A stretch of DNA of 64,000 nucleotides from Basidiobolus meristosporus CBS 931.73 (lineage: Eukaryota; Basidiobolomycota; Basidiobolomycetes; Basidiobolales; Basidiobolaceae). A program made the position numbers and the translations under genes. How positions within the stretch are numbered: position 1 is the stretch's first letter; every line of letters begins with the position of its first letter. The notes beneath the pieces were generated by a model. It had not been told where the DNA came from. It made no database searches and saw nothing but the letters and a program-made list of their open reading frames with translations. Location: the NCBI GenBank assembly GCA_002104905.1, contig MCFE01000260.1, positions 1-64,000 on the forward strand, read 5' to 3'. Shown one piece after another: positions 45,330 to 57,544 of this stretch.

Positions 45330-48300
45330 TAAAGTTGAGAGGGTTCTCCTGAATCTCTTTTCTTATGATACCAATATCTTGATGGTTCAGTATTGTTGGT
45401 AAGTCTTGCAAGCTTGAGTCTGTCCCTATGCACTAAGTCTTCCCAGATATTGCCTTGTTTGTCCACAAGTTGGTAACTTGCAAATGGACATTCTCTGATG
45501 ATCTTGAATGGTCATGTCCATTGTGGCTCAAACTTCTTCCAAGTGTTGTTTCTTATCAATACAAAGTTTCCAACTGTCAGTGCTATTGGTGCTATAATCT
45601 TATCAAATCTCTGCTTCATCTTTTCTGCACTTTAGATACTTTGGTCTGTGCCTCTTGACGTCTTTGTTTCAGTTGCTGGTGTCTACTTGGCTGACTGAGT
45701 TCATCTCTAAGGTGTCTGTAAACTTTGGTTGTGTGAGATCTGCTGGTATCCTTGGTTCACATCCATACACTAAGTAAAATGGCAATTGTTGGGTGGTGTT
45801 GCATACTCTGTCTCTGCATGCAAAGAGTGCTTGGTCTGTATACTCATTGCATCTACTGACAACTCCATTTGCATACTTGGTCAGCATTTTTCCAAATATT
45901 CCATTAAGCTGTTCAGTGACTCCATTAGTTCTGAGGTGATATGCCAAGGATTTCAAGTGTCTGATATGCTGCATTTCCTGGAAAGCTTCCAATGTCTTTG
46001 TCACGGAGTTTGCTCCTATATTGAATAGAGGCTCTACAGAGCTTCCAAACTTCATGAGGATCTCATTGTAGATGAAACTTGCAACTTCTTGGTCACTGGC
46101 TACAGATACTGCTTTGGCCACTGGTCTTTGGCGGCATGGTCATTTGCCACTAGAATCCAACAATTGCAATTCCTGGTAGTTGGCAGTCTTCCAATAAAGT
46201 TAATTCCCCATCTTTCAAATGGTCTTACTGGCTCCAAGGGAAGGAGTTCAGCAATTCTCTGTGGTTGGCCTTGGTTGATTTGGCAATTTGGGCATGTTTT
46301 CACTAGCTTCTCAATGTCTTGTTTCATTCCGGGCCACCATGCTCTGGCTTTCAGAAGGCAATAGGTTCCTTCAATTCCAAGATGTCTGTTTCCATTGTGT
46401 AGCTTATGAATTAAATCCAGGCAAGAAACAAAAGGGCAATAGGCAATAGGGCTTCCATCAACAATTTGGTAGAGTGTTTCATCCTGTACTACATATTTGC
46501 TGGCTTCATCTCAGATAATCATCTTGATCTCTTCATCTACCTAATTAGGAATGGCTAGGTCCTCCAGGTACTTTGGTGATAGGCTAGACCAATCTGATTC
46601 ATGCACCAAGTTGAGCTGTGCAACTTGATCTAATCTTCATAAGGTGTCTGCAACCATGTTGTTTTTTCCAGGGCAGTAGACAATCTCCAAGTCAAATTGC
46701 TGAATGTATTCACTCCATCTGGTCATTCCTCTAGAGAGTACCTTTGAAGTAAATATATACTTGAGGGAGGCTTGATCAGTCTTTACAGTGCATTTGACTC
46801 CTTCAATATAGCATCTCCATGTCTTCAAACAGTGTATTATAGCCAGCCTCTGCTTCTCATGCACTGGATAGTTCTGTTCTGCTGAGTTCAGTTTCTTGAA
46901 TTCAAAGGCAACAGGGTAGTCCTTTCCCCCATGTTCTTGGCTCAACACTCCACCATTTGCATAATTTGAAGCATTTGTGCACAGAGTAAACTCTTTTCTG
47001 AAGTCGGGTATTTTTAAGCTTGGCACCTTAGCAAGTTCATTCTTTAGTGTCTGGAAGGCAGATTCACAAGCTATGTCCCACTTGTAGGTATTGTCTTTCT
47101 TGAGGATATCAGTTAAAGGGGCTGCAATACTTCCAAAGGAATTGACAAATTGCCAATAATAGGGAGCCATTCCAAGGAATGATCTGAGCTCTAATATGCT
47201 ATGGAGCTGCTTCAGATTCTTGATAACTTCAACTTTCTTAGGGTCTAAGATTACTCCTGTGCTAGTCACTATGTGCCCCAGATATTCAAAATGTTCCTTG
47301 AAGAATTCACACTTGGGTAGCTTACCATAAAGCTTGTTCTCTCTTAGCTTCTTTAAGACCTCTTCAATGTGCACCAAGTGATCCTCTTCTGTCTTGCTGT
47401 ACATCAATATATCATCTAGGTAGATTATGACAAACTTTTTTAAGTACTCCTGAAAGACAGTCTGCATCAGGGTCATGAATGTTGCAGGGGCATTAGTGAG
47501 GCCAAAACTCATGACTAAGTACTTGTAATGTCCACATCTGGTCCTGAATGCTGTCTTAGGGATGTCTTCTAGCTTCACCCTGATTTGATTGTATCCCAAT
47601 GTGAGGTCAATCTTGCTGAAAATAGTGGCTCTGTTGAGTTGGTCCAAGAGCTCATCAATCCAAGGTATGGGGTACTTATTCTTCACGGTAACTGAGTTGA
47701 GGGCTCTGTAGTCAATGCACATCCTAAGTGTTCCATCCTTCTTCTTCACAAAAGGTACAGGTGCTCCCCAAGGTGACTTGCTGGGTCTGATATATCCTTG
47801 CTCCAGTAACTGATCTATTTGTATCTTCATCTCTTCCAACTCAATGGACTCATTCTATAAGGTGTCTTACTCACTGGAGGGCTATCACCTGTTTCAATGG
47901 CATGATCCACATCTCTGACTGGTAGTAGGCTTACAAGCTCTTCTGGAAATACATCTGAATGCTCCTTCAAAAGAGTCTGGACCTAAATAACCAGGTTTTC
48001 CCAAGTACAAGGCCAAACTTGCAGTTCCCAAATATATAGGCCTGTAGATCTTCTTCATAGTCATGATCTTCATCCTTACTGGCTGATTAATACGGTTGAT
48101 TATGTGAGAGTTCCCATCAACTGTTGAGACTGTAACTGATTTGGTGGGTTCCAAGTTGATTCCAGCTTTCAAAGCAAATTGCTCTGACATGTACTCATGC
48201 AATGCTCCTAAGTAAATCATGAGCTTGGCAGGTATTCCATTGAATACTCCATTCAAGTATAATAGCTTTCCTGAGTTTGAGGTCATCTGGGATAGGTATT

Positions 48301-49230
48301 CTTCTGTCATATGGAAGGTGAGCTCTGAGTCTTCTTCAAGTTCATCCTCCATGTTACTACGCTTCATGGCCTCAACATGGTAAAGGCTCTTGATGGCTGG
48401 TGTCCATTTCTTCTCTGAAGGCAGTGCTTTGCAATATGTCCCTGCTGGTGGCAATTGAAGTAAAGTCCTTTCTTCTTACATTCTTCTGCATAGCATCTAT
48501 TTCCATTGGCACAGCTTCTGATTGTCTTCTTTCATAGTGATTATAACCTCTCTGATTAGTGATTGTGGGCTTCCCAACTCCAGACATAGCTGAGTCATAG
48601 TCAATGGCAATCTTGATGGCTTCTTCAATAGTCTGAGGTCTTTAATACCTCACTTCCCTACAAGTTCTTTCTTTCAATCCATCAATAAAGTATTCAACTT
48701 GATCCAGAGGGTCTATTCATTTGAATGGTCCTTTCTTTAAGTTTGTCCAAGTAGACATCTATATTCATAGATGTACTCTTGAGCCATTCCTTTCTGTTGG
48801 AGTGTCTTTGACTTTCTTCTTAGTAGTTTCTGTTGGTGTGGGGGCTCAAAGGCATCCTGAATTTCCAACACAACCTCATCCCAGGTAGATATTGTAGAGC
48901 ATACCATTATGGTGGCTGACCTTATCTTGTTGTGGTGCCACTGTAAAGCTGCATCTGCCAGTTAAGAGGCTGCATAATGTAATGTGCTTTCTGGAGCAAT
49001 TCCTTTAGCCTTGAAAGCTTCTTCAGTCTGGAAGAGCCAAGTCCCAGGTTTTCATTGACCCTACCATGGTACCGGCTGACCTTCACACTAAAGTTGCTCT
49101 TGACGGGGTTTTGCTGGCTTTGGGCCATGGTAGTCATTCCTTGTTGCTGTTGGGCCAGGATTTGTTGCATAGCATTCTCCCATTCTTGATTTTTGGACAT
49201 CTTGAGGGAGGCTTCTTCTTTCTTCAGGAG
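45330..49230 (-). pseudogene. Gypsy gag-pol relic B
   Basis: The best-kept gypsy unit. Gag lies at about 48480-49200, with an incomplete zinc knuckle (its first Cys replaced). Protease lies at about 48010-48420 with the DSG motif changed to YLG. A 400-codon open stretch at 46637-47839 holds reverse transcriptase ([36 protein letters not shown]) and RNase H, where the usual TDAS reads TNAS. Integrase follows at 45669-46470 with HHCC residues and the DDE core partly legible. Protease, RNase H and gag lesions make it inactive despite the open RT. Confidence 0.9.
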
Positions 49231-49238
49231 GGAGGTTT

Positions 49239-49258
49239 CTGGTTATCGCTGCTACCAA
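49239..49258 (-). promoter_or_regulatory. Gypsy unit B primer binding site
   Basis: Read on the minus strand, a TGGTAGCAGCGATAACC block lies one base after the LTR end. TGG plus an acceptor-stem complement is the usual gypsy primer-site form. The implied tRNA 3' end (CGCUGCUACCA) would fit an initiator-type tRNA. It contrasts with the half-tRNA site of the copia element. Confidence 0.55.
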
Positions 49259-49627
49259 TGCTACCAGTCCTGGTATAAGAGTTGTAGAGGAATAGGGAGT
49301 TTAGCTAGTATTGTATTCACTAAAACTTGAACTGATCTTTATTGAGATTCCAGCAGCTCCTTAAATACATTTTGTCAGATCAATTGCTGACTAATTGTAT
49401 TTCCTAATGTAGGTTGTGGCTGATGACTCATTTGATTGCATCATCATCACCCACTAAGAGCCTACCTAATACATTTATTTCTGTCTGATAAGGATCTGCT
49501 GATTCATTTGCTGACTAATGCTACCTATTTATTAGATAATACTGAAATACTGATAACCTAAACATATAACTTATTGATTTGACTAAGAACTGATCTAACT
49601 TAAATATTCAAGCAGCAGATCACAACA
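49259..49627 (-). repeat. Gypsy LTR, array promoter-proximal copy
   Basis: 369 bp, TGCTACCAGTCC to CAGATCACAACA. It is the upstream LTR for transcription of the array. Confidence 0.88.
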
Positions 49628-49808
49628 TAGGTATGGGAAGGGATATGCTACATGAAAAGGGAATGGACCACAAGTTCTGGGCTGAATTTATTGCTACTAT
49701 GGTAAAAATTGGAAAAATATGCACAACTGCAGCACTACATGATTGTACACCCTTTGAAGCATATACAAAATCAGACCTTTGGCACCTCAGGGCCCTTGGC
49801 AGTGATGA
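49628..49808 (+). pseudogene. Copia integrase fragment, left piece
   Basis: Plus strand, encodes GMDHKFWAEFIAT...ALHDCTPFEAY, the copia integrase segment after NGVAE. It continues at 51839 after the CMC copy 2 insertion. Most similar to the family 2 relic at 39.6 kb. Confidence 0.7.
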
Positions 49809-51838
49809 CTCCTCATAAAAAATTGTTTTGATGATCCTGTCAGTAGGCTGTCTTGAATCTGAAGTCCCATGACTAAGAGGTATTTGTCCCATCAGAACAT
49901 CTTGCAAAGACCATCAAATAATAATTGCACTCCAGATTTCCAAAATATTTGATCAAAATTTTTCATCACAACAATGAAATTATGGCTTTTGCTTGATTCC
50001 CTGCCATTTATCTCTGTTTCTGATCCTGGACACTCTGGCATCTCCTACATTTGTGTGCATTGATTGGTTATTGCCTCTTTTTTACACTCCTTACTTCCTA
50101 ACTCAACTATTTTGCTTACTTTTTGTGCCAGAGGGTATTTGTTGGGGCAAAAGCTTTCCACTGGGGGCAATGCATTTGCTTTTCAACAATATCCCTATAC
50201 TAACAACATAGTTATACATGGGGCCTTTGAATCTAAATGAGCCCTTTAAGATGCTGGAGAAATTTGAAAAAATTGGCAAGATATTACACAGTGTCTGCTA
50301 TCCTAAGTACTTCTCACAGGCTCCAATCAACATTCATATGCTTATGCAACTATACATTGCAAGGACTAGGTGAGCTGGATATGTATTGATTCAATTGGCC
50401 TTGTGAAGCCATTTCTACCAAGAGTACACTTGGAGTATTGAGAATCACATGTTGACATTGTAAGAATAATTATCCAGAAGCAGATCACCAATGCCAACTT
50501 GATGCATCTACAGCTTTTGTGCAAGGTGCTTGCAATGGGATTTGAGTGGCTATATTACAAGCATACAGCAGAACTCCTAGATCTCTGCTGCTACTGTATC
50601 CATTCTCTACTCCATCTTGCTTGGTGTGCTGAGAATATTGGACCATGCTTCACCTTTTGGGAGTTTCCCATTGAGCAAATGTGTGGGGAGATAGGAACAC
50701 AAGTTAAGTTGCAGGTACTACCATATCCCAATCTCATCAAGAATATTACCTTCAAGTCCATCATTGATGAGATGAGTTGGCACATGGAGGACACCCAGGA
50801 ATAGCTGGAAGATACTAAGGACAAATGTGCACATGGAGACACCTATGCCTCTGGCATTAAGAAGCTAAGCAGCCCCAATATGTGGGTAATCAGTTATGTA
50901 ATGCAAAGTTGGATTGGGTGCAACAAGCAACTAATTTTTATTAGGAAAACTCTACCAAGATATGCTGGATTTCTTGGTCACAAGGCTATTTCTGCACCAT
51001 TCAATACAAAATTCAGACAAACAAGAGCCAAATGCACCTGTACAGGGGTATAGAATCCAGCAGGGAGAAGGAATATATTGGCTAGGTGTCAAGATGTTCT
51101 TTGTAGATATTCATTAGTTGTTGATGGCAGAAGTGATGGCAACCAAGCATATGTTTGCAAGATTTATAAGTTACCAGCAATACAAGGAATATGGCAACTT
51201 TGCAAATATCACACTGAAAAGCCGTAAAGTTCAGGTGATAGAAGTATGTCAGCTGCCACAGATTGGCGTGTTTGTAGAGGTTAGTAAGCAGGAGGCCATA
51301 GTATTTTTTGATTCAAACTATATGTGGAATACCCAAGGTAGTAGAGGGTAAGCAAATAAAGAGGGGTCATTCTACAGTGGAATATATGAACTCCACAAGG
51401 GGAGGTAGAGAAAGAAAACACCATTTGGTAAGTTGGTATGGTGATAATATACAGAACTAGCTGTAGGCCACTATACTGCTGTGATAATGCCATCAGAGGC
51501 TTGCAAAGAGGCCATCAAAACACTGTCAATTTTTTGGCCATATAAGGCAATTGGATGTACTGGCCATTTAGATCCACTCAAATAGTGGTAAAGCACACTA
51601 AGACCACAACAATGCCATGCCACCCTAGGCAAAGCACCATACAAACACTGTTATATTATTAAACTTTATTTGGCTCTAAAATTAGCAAGATGCTGTTGTT
51701 ATTCCATCATAAGATTGTGTCAATGCCCATTAAATCCAAGCTGCTGGTATTATAGCAGTTTGCTGACAGGATCTTGATGGCCAATCTAGATTGGATCTAC
51801 CTGCAGGAGCAAATTACTTTTCATAGGGTGTTTACTAC
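49809..51838 (+). mobile_element. CMC-type DNA element, deleted copy 2
   Basis: About 2.03 kb. The left 315 bases match the non-coding left end of copy 3 (CTCATAAAAAATTG..., GATTGGTTATTGCCTC...). From about 50125 it matches the transposase C-terminal half of copy 1, including ENIGPCFTFWEFPIEQMCGE at about 50630-50690 and SNYMWNTQ near the end. The 3' end closes with CTTTTCATAGGG. The accessory gene and transposase N-terminus are missing, so it is a non-autonomous deletion derivative. Copia sequence is continuous across it. Confidence 0.7.
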
Positions 51839-52238
51839 ATCCTGAGCAAAAATGCTCATAATTGGAACCAAAAAGTAGAAAAGGAATCTTCCTTGGCTAT
51901 TGTGAAGATACTACAGGGTATTGAGTATATGAGTGCAAAAATCAGATGCTGAACAGGAGGAGGGATGCTGTATTTGGGGAGAACTTGGATAAGAAAGCCA
52001 CTGAGGTCATTGGCTGGCTACCGGATAATATAATCACCACTAATGTGGAAGAAACACACCTAATCAGCAAGATACAGAAGAAAACTCTACCAGTTCCATG
52101 AAGAATCTTATCTTCCTATATGTGCTAAACCCCAGAATCTGGAACAAGTGATGCAAAGTCCAGATGCTACTATGTGGCACCAAGCCATGGAGGAAGAGTA
52201 TCAATCACAGTTAATGGCTGAAACTTCAAACTGGTAGA
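51839..52238 (+). pseudogene. Copia fragment, right piece
   Basis: It resumes the integrase C-terminal part, LEPKSRKGIFLGYCEDTTGYR (about 51865-51930), and runs into the spacer and early reverse transcriptase (MEEEYQSQLMAE, about 52190). Several stops. Confidence 0.65.
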
Positions 52239-52431
52239 TGTTGCTGCAAGAGTCTTGGAGAAGTTGGAAGTGATTGGGAGAACAAATAGATTATTTAATT
52301 TTCACTTGATGATTAACTGAATGTAAAAGTGATATCTTTACTTTTACAAGGTCTCAGCATAACAAACATGCAAAGTAGGTGAAGGAAGTTCCTAAGAGCA
52401 TGTGTGCAAGGTTTGAGGCTACTTTAGCTAG
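52239..52431 (-). repeat. Truncated copia LTR, antisense
   Basis: The first 190 bases or so of a reverse-orientation copia LTR (TGTTGCTGCAAGAGTCTTGGAGA ... GTTTGAGGCTAC). The rest is missing and RNase H sequence of the minus-strand copia follows directly. Confidence 0.75.
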
Positions 52432-54133
52432 GTTATTTTCTAAAGCTTCATGTATGGAATGATGTCTAATATCTAGGTGCTTAGCTTTAGCATGAAAAGC
52501 TTGACTTCTACTTAATTGGGAGATTTTTGATTATCTTGAAATAGAATATTAGGTGTCTTTTGACATGGGCCTAAATATTAAAAGCTCCCTTAACCACATT
52601 GCTTTGTTTGTAGTTTCACCAGCTGCCATATACTCTGCCTCTGTGGAAGAAAGTGCTCCAGTTGGTTGCTTTCTTGAATTTCTTGAAGTTGCTCCTTTAC
52701 AGTAAAGAATGGTGTAACCTGTGGTAGCTCTTCTGTCTACCAAATATTGTCCCCATTCAGCATCAGAGTCTCCCACTAGATTATGTTTGGAATGCTTATA
52801 ACTGTATCTTAAGCAGATATCAGAAGTTTCTTTTAGGTATCTAAAAATCCTCTTAACTGCTGCAATATGATCAAATCCATAATTCTGATTATACTGGCCA
52901 ACAAGTTCTACTGAATATGAGATATCTGGAAGTGTTCCAAGCATGATATACATCAGACTGCCAATCATAGATTGATAAGGAAAGTCAGGGCTTTCAGATG
53001 GCCCTAAGCTCTCTTAATTCTTTTGCATTTTGACCAAGGTAAGGTTTGTCTTCATTGGGGTAGCTGCCTGTTTAAAGTCTTCTATTTGGTACTTCATTGT
53101 ATATCAGGAATATACTTGGATAGGTTTAAGGTGATAGTCTGGGTACTTTTGTCTATGGAGAACTTTATCCCAAAGTAGTACCTGAGATCTCCCAGACTGG
53201 ACATCTTGAGCTCTTTAGATAGGCTGGACTCAGCTTCTTCCAATGTTTGTAGGTTGTTGGTGGCTATGATAAGATCATCCACATAGAGTGCTGATAGAGC
53301 TGGACTTGTTCTATCTGGCTTAGAGTATATGCTACAGTCATCATTACTTCTTTTGAAACTCAAGGTTTCCAAATAATAGTCTATTTTACAATTCCAGGCT
53401 CTTGGTGATTGTTTGAGTCCATATAGAGACTTTTTAAGCTTGCAGACCAAATGGGGGTTATCTTGATCAAGAAAACCCATTGGCCTGGTCCCTATACATG
53501 TTCTCATCAAGTTCTTCATTCAAAATGCAGTTCTTACATTCACTTGATGTATAAAAAACTTACATTTGGCTGCAATAGCTAATATGAGTCAGATGAAATC
53601 AAACTTGTCAACAGGTGCAAATGTCTCAATAAAGTCAAGTCCCTTTGTTTGAGAATGCCCTTTGGCCACCAGTATTGCTTTGTATCTTTTAACTTGCCAT
53701 CAGCCATGTATTTTGTCATAAGGACTCATTTGCAACCAGTGGATTTTTGGTTGATTGATAATTGGACTAAGTCCCAAGTTTGATTTTCCATCAGGGCCTG
53801 ATATTCCTCAGTCATTGCAGATCTCCAAAACTTTGTCTGAGGGCTATTTACGCCCTCTTTTACAGTCTGGAGTATGTCAGTATGGACTGAATAGGCATAG
53901 GATAAGTTTGTACCCTCATTGATATAGAAATTTGGGCTTTTTTTGTCTCTTTGCATCTCTGTGCATTTGATGCTGGAGTGATCACTTCTGGAATATTCTT
54001 GGGCACTGCTTCAGGTTGAGCCACAGTTGTAGAGTCCTCTGCAGTGAGAACATCTTCACTGTTTTGCTGTGATTCAATCCTGTCAATTGGTGGACTTAAG
54101 TTCAGATTTTTGTTATCATCTGATGTTGTATAT
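52432..54133 (-). pseudogene. Old copia family 1 pol, 3' part (interrupted)
   Basis: Minus strand: spacer before RT (54110-53860), start of RT (EYQALMENQTWDLV, about 53770-53810), RT core to YVDDLIIATNN (about 53270-53300), then IGSLMYIMLGT, DAEWGQYL and SSTEAEYMAA (52549-52968). Long open stretches remain but frames change several times. Integrase continues at 62527 beyond the Harbinger-like insertion, so the copia gene was split by 8.4 kb. Confidence 0.88.
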
Positions 54134-54136
54134 AGT

Positions 54137-54878
54137 AGACTTGTTCCATCGTACTGTGCCAGGGCGCGCAGCGTGATCTGCAGTTGCAAAGAACAATCAG
54201 GCGCAATATTATAGCTACCAGAAGGCAGGATTGTTCTTGGACAATTTTGCACTATGCAGGACAATCTCGCACACTATGGCACAATCTGACACGATGAGGT
54301 TGGCGCGGATGATTGCGCCAACTTGTAATGTTTGCATCACGTGCGCAATTGGATACCGCTTTAATGGCAGGTAAAATCCGGTATTTGTATATGTTTCTTT
54401 AATGTAAATGGAAATAAATGTGTATCACACTATAACTACACTGATACTTACCATTTTGGTTACCCTCACTCCAATTGGACGGCATCTCAGTGGTTAATTG
54501 GTCCAAAAGTATCCTGAAGCTGGCAGCCCCCAATTGGCTCATTGACTACTGAAAAAGCTACCTGATTTGCCATCAAATATCCCATTTTGCCCATTGAGCA
54601 AGTAAATCCCTGATCCTAGTGATTGGACAAGGTGTCATAGCTAGTACGCAAGCGATCGTGTAGGTGCAAAACAGATCCAATAGCTGCACTGGTATTACAG
54701 ATGACGTAAATATATGCAGGGTGTTTATTTATAGGGGTTCTGTCTCAAATGTGAGACAACCTTGATATTACTTATATCAAAAATTTGATGATCACTGATT
54801 TGCAGTGGCTTGATTGGGATTGCAAAAAAAAAGGGTTGTTGGGATCATTGCAAATGTGAGCAATTCAAAGCAATTGCA
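54137..54878. other. Left end of Harbinger-like element, non-coding
   Basis: Contains the terminal repeat and a GC-rich subterminal zone with repeated GGCGC/GCGCC motifs (for example TTGGCGCGGATGATTGCGCC at about 54299-54318). No ORF recognised. Base composition is clearly more CpG-rich than the surrounding copia. Confidence 0.6.
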
Positions 54879-56018
54879 TCATCTTCTCCTGGGTTTTTTT
54901 CTCACAAGGATTACTACTGAAGCATTTGGTAGTGACTCACTTTGCACACCTATACTACTTCCTGGCTGACTATCATCTTGGCTACTTGTGTATTTGTAGT
55001 CAGTATTTTGCCTCCTAGTTGATGAGTGCAATGCTGCAGCTTGGCCGTGCTGAATTGCTCCAACTAAACCAACTGAACCGGCCTGTAGTGCCACGCGCTG
55101 ACGCGTTCTTTTACTTGCCAAGGGCTCTAGTGGTTGAGGCACTTCATGTTGGTCATCATCAGTCAGTTCACCAGAAGTAACTTGCTGATGGTCAGGCAAA
55201 ATGGCACGCGCAGGCGCGCCTTGACGGGTTGAGATGGCCCTTGGCTGAGTTCAATGTGATGCCGCATGTTGACGCAACTTGGTCCGCTCCAATGGACTTG
55301 TGTCTAAATGAGCAGTTTGGCAAGTTCTTGTAGTTTTGCTCTGAAGCACACACGTTGACTTGATGCGGGGCGTTCTGGTAAAGGGTGTTGGCATGGTCTG
55401 GACTGACGTGTGCCGGCGCGCTGTGGTTGCAAGAGATGGTAGGGAATCCAGCAAGGTGTGCTGGCGCAATCTGGACAATGTTGCTTGCGGTCTATATTCT
55501 TCCTCCTGAAGCTCACCATCTGATACCTCAAGGTATTCACTTACCCTCTGTCTGATACTTTGGAGCTGTTGCCTGGATGAGTCCTGTGTATATTGCTCTT
55601 GGAAGCCACTTAGCTCTACTAATATATCACGTAGTACATTAGTCATTTGAGGCAAAAACTCATTCAAAATCTCTTTGGTTCCTGAAGTTGAGGCACAAAT
55701 GGACGCGTATGGCCCGTACTGTGCAAATTGCGCGCAAAATTGTTCCCGCGCGGCTTCTTTGTCAAATCCCCTCACTCTCAGCTCATTCTTGATTTCAATA
55801 CTTGGCTTGTTATATATCTTTTTACATACATTGGCTGGCATCTTGATGTAGAACTCATGCCACAGCTTTCTACTCAGATTCTTCCATCTTTGTTGACTCT
55901 CTGAGGTATCTAGTTCTGCTAGATTAATCAGTAGTGCCCAGATATCTGTATGAAGGCTCATCATAGACACTTGTGCCATACTAAAATCATTTGGCAAGAA
56001 CTCAAATGGATCCAACAT
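54879..56018 (-). pseudogene. Harbinger-like accessory (possibly SANT/Myb-like) gene, copy Y
   Basis: One reading frame of about 379 codons from ATG 56018 to the stop at 54879-54881, broken by a single in-frame TGA at 55251-55253. The N-terminal part (PNDFSMAQVSMMSLHTDIWALLINL..., QQRWKNLSRKLWHEFYIKMP) is helical with spaced Trp residues, reminiscent of but not proven to be a SANT/Myb domain. The middle is Gln/Ser/Thr-rich. The C-terminus is basic (KKPRRR), a possible nuclear signal. In PIF/Harbinger elements the second gene usually encodes a Myb/SANT partner that brings transposase to the ends; position and divergence from the transposase fit that. The TGA lies in a context where a CGA codon would decay by a CpG transition. 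Sequence upstream of residue 1 belongs to the inserted LTR. Confidence 0.65.
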
Positions 56019-56036
56019 TGACTTTTCCGGTCCAGT

Positions 56037-57105
56037 GTGGTGGTGTATAGGTCCAAGGGAGAGATACGTCCAACACTTCTCAAGTGTTTTGTGTGTGGGG
56101 TGTTCACTGGGTGCAATAACCTCTGGCAAAAGCTTGCTAGGAATACTTGGGTTCTGTCTCTAATCTAATGTGAAGGGGAATAAAGCCACAAGCTTGTCAA
56201 GGGAAAACTATTGAGCTACAATCCCCAACTTAGTTGGTGTCTTAACAAAAGTATGTGCTGGGTTCAGCATCCTTTGAGATGACAATGTACTAAAGCTTCC
56301 AAAGTCAAAACAACTGTAAACTCCACCAGCAGGGACTTGATAAGAATGCAGCTGTGGCCAATAGTTACAAAGACAGAAAAGTATCTTTGCCTGTACAAGA
56401 ACAAACTTGGGAAAGAATCAAATATAATAAAAGATACCTACTCTGAGTATTCCTCACAAGTAGTGCCTCCAAGGTCAGTTGGCTGTCAGCGCGGTTTCCT
56501 GGGAGTGTCCTGTGGTCTGGGGTTGGAAGCTCAGGTAGCAGCAGGTAGCAGTGATCACACTAATCAACAAGTTGGTATATTGATAAAAGGGATGATGATT
56601 TATTGTTGAGGGATAGCCTCCCTTATATACTTTTCTCACTGGCTAAGTGATTACTAATCATGGTGTTACAGAAGGTTCCGGAGATCAATAGAAATCTTAA
56701 TGACATCAGAATGACCTAAGAATGTTCTAAGTAGGTGCCGGAAGGTTCTAAGAGGCACAGCACATCCAACCAATCAAGAAACATTATTCTGAAACCTGTG
56801 TAACATGGGGATACCATATATGGTATGGAAATGGTAGGGATGGTGACATGGGCTGATCATGTGTCATGGGTACTGGCGCAGGTACTTGCCTAATATAGAA
56901 GTACTTATAGCTAGTAATCTTACATAAAGTGAGGGGTAACTTATGCAATAAGGTAAGCAGGTGTGATAGTCAACCGGCTTATGGGATAGTACTGATTGGG
57001 TAAAACAAATGGGATAAAACTGAAATAAGTGTAGTAGAGATATAGGGAAGTAGAAAATAAGGGAATGAGCACATCTGTCAGTGGGTGTCACTGTCACCCC
57101 ACTAC
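56037..57105 (+). repeat. LTR-like insertion in Harbinger-like copy Y
   Basis: About 1.07 kb, TGTGGTGGTG...CCCCACTACA, related in order and orientation to the left arm of the palindrome at 28844 (GGTGCAATAACCTC, GCACAGCACATCCAACCAATC, CATGTGTCATGGGTACTG). Removing it restores collinearity with copy X (CCGGTCCAG joined to ACTGCACTTGTGAGC). It lies just upstream of the accessory gene start. No coding domain seen. Confidence 0.7.
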
Positions 57106-57544
57106 ACCGGACTGCACTTGTGAGCTGGGGGATGGGTTTTGTCTGGGTTGTACTAAACATGAGTTGAGGCTTGGTATGGGGACCATAGCAACGGATTTGG
57201 ATACTTATACAGCAGTATATTGGCATCAACCTGGTCTTATATGAAATATATATGAAACTAACATGATTGCTGAATTTTCCATATATTATGCATGATGCAT
57301 CTTGGATTGCGTTGACACGGATCAGATCACATCAATTACAGATTTCCTATTTGATTATAGACCTATGATTAAAGCATCAATAAAAGTACCAAGGCATTGT
57401 TTGCGGATGATTTTTGCAACATAATGATGGGATACATGGCAATTGATGGAGATTTAACCATAATTTGTTAAAAATTAGATAAATAACGCAGATCGCGCCA
57501 AATCAATTCAAACCACCTCCATACAATCATCCATCAATTTTAAT
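57106..57544. promoter_or_regulatory. Divergent intergenic region of Harbinger-like copy Y
   Basis: Non-coding, strongly conserved with 61028-61455 in copy X (for example GAGCTGGGGGATGGGTTTTG and ACCAAGGCATTGTTTGCGGA). It lies between the accessory gene and the transposase and probably carries both promoters. An ORF on the minus strand is conserved between the copies over about 40 codons (MPIYCCISIQI...) and might be an upstream exon of the accessory gene. Confidence 0.5.

Larger units (their letters stand above)
40395..49627 (-). mobile_element. Tandem Ty3/gypsy array, LTR-A-LTR-B-LTR
   Basis: Three minus-strand LTRs of 368-369 bp at 40395-40762, 44950-45318 and 49259-49627 enclose two gag-pol units (A 40763-44949, B 45319-49258). 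Transcription would run from 49.6 to 40.4 kb. The middle LTR is shared, giving five alternating blocks with no flanking host DNA between units. No matching 5-mer was found at the outer ends: the left flank is copia family 2 (minus) and the right flank is a plus-strand copia fragment. Confidence 0.88.

Noticed and set aside
55251-55253. In-frame TGA as selenocysteine or recoding
   Set aside because: A transposon gene with other decayed copies; a CpG transition from CGA explains it more simply.
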